A stretch of DNA of 64,000 bases from Winogradskyella eximia (GTDB lineage Bacteria; Bacteroidota; Bacteroidia; Flavobacteriales; Flavobacteriaceae): contig NZ_QRDV01000003.1 of the NCBI RefSeq assembly GCF_003386165.1, positions 62,001 through 126,000 on the forward strand, in the 5' to 3' direction. The notes under the pieces were generated by a model. The model had not been told where the DNA came from. It saw only the letters and a program-made list of their open reading frames with translations, and ran no database searches. Positions 62,078-64,000 of this stretch are shown here, one piece after another. The position numbers and the translations under genes were made by a program. Within the stretch, counting starts at the first letter, position 1. Each line of letters begins with the position of its first letter.

Positions 62078-62105
62078 GGTTATCTCAGAGTTTATCGTAA
62101 ATTTG
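62075..62105 (+). promoter_or_regulatory. Promoter of rplM-rpsI
   Basis: TTTG (62075-62078), 19 nt, then TAAATTTG (62098-62105), an ideal match to the Bacteroidota housekeeping promoter. Transcription should start near 62111, leaving a leader of about 65 nt. Confidence 0.8.
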
Positions 62106-62108
62106 CAA

Positions 62109-62176
62109 ACTCTTTTTTAAGAAGAGGAATGTTTAATCTTTTTGCGCTGTGAAGCGTAAATATAAATCAAATTAGT
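62109..62176 (+). promoter_or_regulatory. Candidate ribosomal-protein leader of rplM
   Basis: The leader can form two hairpins: CTCTTT/GAAGAG (62110-62126, loop TTTAA) and TTTGCGCT/AGCGTAAA (62141-62160, loop GTGA, one G-T pair). The second ends 16 nt before the GTG start. Autoregulatory L13 leaders have been proposed in Bacteroidia; whether this is one needs a covariance-model comparison. Confidence 0.45.
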
Positions 62177-62632
62177 GTGGATACATTAAGCTACAAAACA
62201 GTTTCAGCTAACAAAGCTACCGTTAATAAGGAGTGGGTTTTAGTTGATGCTGAAGGACAAACTTTAGGTCGCTTAGCTTCGAGAGTAGCAATACTTTTAA
62301 GAGGTAAGCACAAGCCTAATTTTACGCCACACGTTGATTGCGGTGACAACGTAGTTGTTGTTAATGCTGAAAAAATCAACTTAACTGGTAACAAATGGAC
62401 GGAAAAAAGTTACATCCGTCACACAGGTTATCCAGGTGGTCAAAGAAGTTTGACAGCTACTGAATTATTTGGGAAAGACCCAAGTAGATTAGTAGAGAAG
62501 TCAGTAAAAGGAATGTTACCTAAAAACAAATTAGGAGCAGCTCTTTTTAGAAATTTAACAGTTGTTACTGGTACAGAGCATGCTCATGCAGCTCAAAAAC
62601 CTAAAACAATGAAATTAAACGAAATTAACTAA
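62177..62632 (+). CDS. rplM: 50S ribosomal protein L13
   Basis: A 151-residue L13. It starts with GTG at 62177, giving MDTLSYKTVSANKATVNKEW, the usual flavobacterial N-terminus. No ATG is available before the conserved region VLVDAEGQTLGRLASRVA. Further family motifs are HVDCGDNVVVVNAEKI, YIRHTGYPGGQRSLTATELF and VKGMLPKNKLG. L13 is an early 50S assembly protein. Its stop is directly followed by the rpsI ATG, as in most bacteria, so the two are one transcript with a shared leader and terminator. Confidence is high for identity and for the GTG start. Confidence 0.98.
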   Translation: MDTLSYKTVSANKATVNKEWVLVDAEGQTLGRLASRVAILLRGKHKPNFTPHVDCGDNVVVVNAEKINLTGNKWTEKSYIRHTGYPGGQRSLTATELFGKDPSRLVEKSVKGMLPKNKLGAALFRNLTVVTGTEHAHAAQKPKTMKLNEIN

Positions 62633-63019
62633 ATGGAAGTAATTCACAAAATTGGCCGTAGAAAGACGGCTGTTGCTCGTGTGTACCTTGCCGAAGGAAG
62701 TGGCAAAATCACGGTGAACAAAAAAGACATGGCGGATTATTTTACTACTGCAACATTGCAGTATAAAGTAAACCAACCTTTAGCCTTGACTAACAATGAT
62801 GGCAACTTTGATATTACTGTTAACGTATATGGAGGTGGTATCACCGGCCAGGCAGAAGCAATACGTTTAGGATTAAGTCGTGCTATGTGCGAACTAGATC
62901 CTGAAAACAGACTAGTATTAAAGCCAGAAGGTCTATTAACTAGAGATCCAAGAATGGTAGAAAGAAAGAAATTCGGACAGAAAAAAGCTCGAAAGAAATT
63001 CCAATTCTCGAAACGTTAA
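62633..63019 (+). CDS. rpsI: 30S ribosomal protein S9
   Basis: A 128-residue S9. It begins [20 protein letters not shown], has [20 protein letters not shown], and ends with the basic tail [12 protein letters not shown], whose last residues reach the P-site tRNA. The ATG follows the rplM stop with no spacing, and the gene ends at a strong terminator 18 nt later. Length and motifs are complete. Confidence 0.98.
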   Translation: MEVIHKIGRRKTAVARVYLAEGSGKITVNKKDMADYFTTATLQYKVNQPLALTNNDGNFDITVNVYGGGITGQAEAIRLGLSRAMCELDPENRLVLKPEGLLTRDPRMVERKKFGQKKARKKFQFSKR

Positions 63020-63037
63020 TATCCAAACAACACATAG

Positions 63038-63075
63038 TTCAGAACTTGCTTATGCGAGTTCTGAATTATTTTATT
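63038..63075 (+). terminator. Terminator of rplM-rpsI
   Basis: A 12-bp stem TTCAGAACTTGC / GCGAGTTCTGAA (63038-63049, 63054-63065, one T-G pair, loop TTAT) is followed by TTATTTTATTTTA. Confidence 0.85.
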
Positions 63076-63087
63076 TTATTAAAAAGA

Positions 63088-63106
63088 TTCTGAAACAATT
63101 TCAGAA
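63088..63106 (+). promoter_or_regulatory. Hairpin in the region upstream of rpsB
   Basis: TTCTGAAA / TTTCAGAA (63088-63095, 63099-63106), a perfect 8-bp stem with loop CAA, 84 nt before the rpsB start. It shares the string TCAGAACTT with the rpsI terminator. It might be a second stop signal or part of an S2 leader; no promoter box is clear here. Confidence 0.35.
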
Positions 63107-63189
63107 CTTAAAGTTTAGCATCTAAATGAAGCCAACGGCAAAAGCCAAATGGAACATTGCTAATTTAACAGAACGTAAACTATTACAAA

Positions 63190-63963
63190 ATGGAAAAAGT
63201 AGAAGTAAAAGAATTACTTGAAGCAGGTGTACACTTCGGTCACCTTACACGTAAGTGGAACCCAAACATGGCTCCTTACATTTATATGGAACGTAACGGT
63301 ATCCATATTATCAACCTTTACAAAACAGCAGCAAAAATTGAAGAAACTTCTGAAGCTTTAGCTAAAATAGCAGCATCAGGAAAGAAAATCTTATTCGTTG
63401 CCACTAAAAAACAAGCTAAAGACATCGTAGCTGAAAAAGCTGGTGCAGTAAACCAACCTTACATTACTGAGCGTTGGCCTGGTGGAATGTTAACTAACTT
63501 TGTTACAATCAGAAAAGCCGTTAAGAAAATGGCTTCTATTGATAGAATGAAGAAAGATGGTACATTCAACTCTTTATCTAAAAAAGAACGTTTACAAGTA
63601 GATCGTTTACGTGCAAAATTAGAAAAGAATTTAGGTTCTATTTCTGACATGACTCGTTTACCAGGTGCTTTATTCGTAGTTGATATTATGCGTGAGCATA
63701 TTGCAATTAAAGAAGCTCAAAAATTAAATATTCCAATTTTTGCAATGGTAGATACTAACTCTGACCCACGTGAAGTTGATTATTTAATTCCTGCAAATGA
63801 CGATGCGTCTAAATCTGTAGATAAAATTTTATCTATCGTAACTTCTGCTATCGCAGATGGTTTAAACGAAAGAAAAGCTGAAAAAGCAGATAAAGCAGAA
63901 ACAAAAACAGCAAAGCCAGCTAAAAAAGCAGAAAAAGCTGTTGTATCTGAAGAAGAAGAATAA
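63190..63963 (+). CDS. rpsB: 30S ribosomal protein S2
   Basis: A 257-residue S2. It starts MEKVEVKELLEAGVHFGHLT, the standard beginning, followed by WNPNMAPYIYMERNGIHIINL, ATKKQAKDIVAEKAGAVNQP, RWPGGMLTNFVTIRK, MTRLPGALFVVDIMREHIAI and MVDTNSDPREVDYLIPANDD. The C-terminal 35 residues are a Lys/Ala/Glu-rich tail (KAEKADKAETKTAKPAKKAE) common in Bacteroidota. In this phylum rpsB usually follows rpsI and precedes tsf; the following gene lies beyond the window, whose last 37 nt hold nothing else that can be called. Confidence 0.98.
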   Translation: MEKVEVKELLEAGVHFGHLTRKWNPNMAPYIYMERNGIHIINLYKTAAKIEETSEALAKIAASGKKILFVATKKQAKDIVAEKAGAVNQPYITERWPGGMLTNFVTIRKAVKKMASIDRMKKDGTFNSLSKKERLQVDRLRAKLEKNLGSISDMTRLPGALFVVDIMREHIAIKEAQKLNIPIFAMVDTNSDPREVDYLIPANDDASKSVDKILSIVTSAIADGLNERKAEKADKAETKTAKPAKKAEKAVVSEEEE

Positions 63964-64000
63964 ATAACATTTATACAATATTAAAAGTCATTTGGTTCTT

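Overview
The window is a chromosomal segment of a low-GC member of the Bacteroidota, almost certainly family Flavobacteriaceae. The evidence is an Alternative Complex III operon, the promoter type TTG-N19-21-TAnnTTTG seen several times, A-rich start regions without clear Shine-Dalgarno sites, family 117 glycosyltransferase and GH92 genes, and the gene order rplM-rpsI-rpsB. I cannot name the genus from sequence alone.

Layout. 1-5.6 kb: actC (cut by the window edge), actB and a fused actE/actA, all on the minus strand, encoding a quinol-oxidising respiratory complex. 5.9-11 kb: a SPOR-domain protein and the rimP-nusA-infB operon, with a terminator-like hairpin in the rimP leader. 11.1-18 kb: a tandem UspA protein, tRNA-Gln(TTG), a GT117/DUF2723 mannosyltransferase-like protein, a NodB deacetylase, a thioredoxin-fold protein without its CxxC, and a membrane metallophosphoesterase. 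18.2-23.5 kb: GH92 mannosidase lipoprotein, sugar MFS transporter and exported glycosylasparaginase, a likely N-glycan scavenging unit. 23.6-30.3 kb: TPR histidine kinase, LytTR response regulator and a repeat-rich peptidase-S74 surface protein, linked by three matching direct-repeat promoters. 30.3-32.3 kb: aldehyde dehydrogenase and a small secreted protein. 32.4-37.1 kb: cyanophycin synthetase, cyanophycinase and isoaspartyl peptidase, a complete cyanophycin cycle. 37.4-40.3 kb: polA. 40.4-44.9 kb: a restriction-modification island (HTH-fused cytosine-5 methyltransferase plus two different HNH nucleases) with small hypothetical genes and a gene remnant. 44.9-49.2 kb: secreted lipase, ABC-F ATPase, a 35-residue ORF behind a 21-bp-spaced direct repeat, and Sua5. 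49.4-62.0 kb: a tightly overlapping 12-gene operon with three cobalamin-binding radical SAM enzymes, five SAM methyltransferases, two glycosyltransferase-type proteins, a flippase and a nucleotidyltransferase-like protein. 62.1-64 kb: rplM-rpsI and rpsB.

The two most notable observations are (a) a putative LytTR circuit: ATTCACTAAA direct repeats exactly 21 bp apart, each followed 29-30 nt later by a -7-like box, upstream of the regulator, upstream of the S74 gene and upstream of an apparently gene-less short transcript; and (b) the 12-gene radical-SAM/methyltransferase/glycosyltransferase operon, which looks like a pathway for an exported, heavily modified glycoconjugate that I cannot match to a known product. 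All functional calls come from reading motifs by eye; no database search was run.
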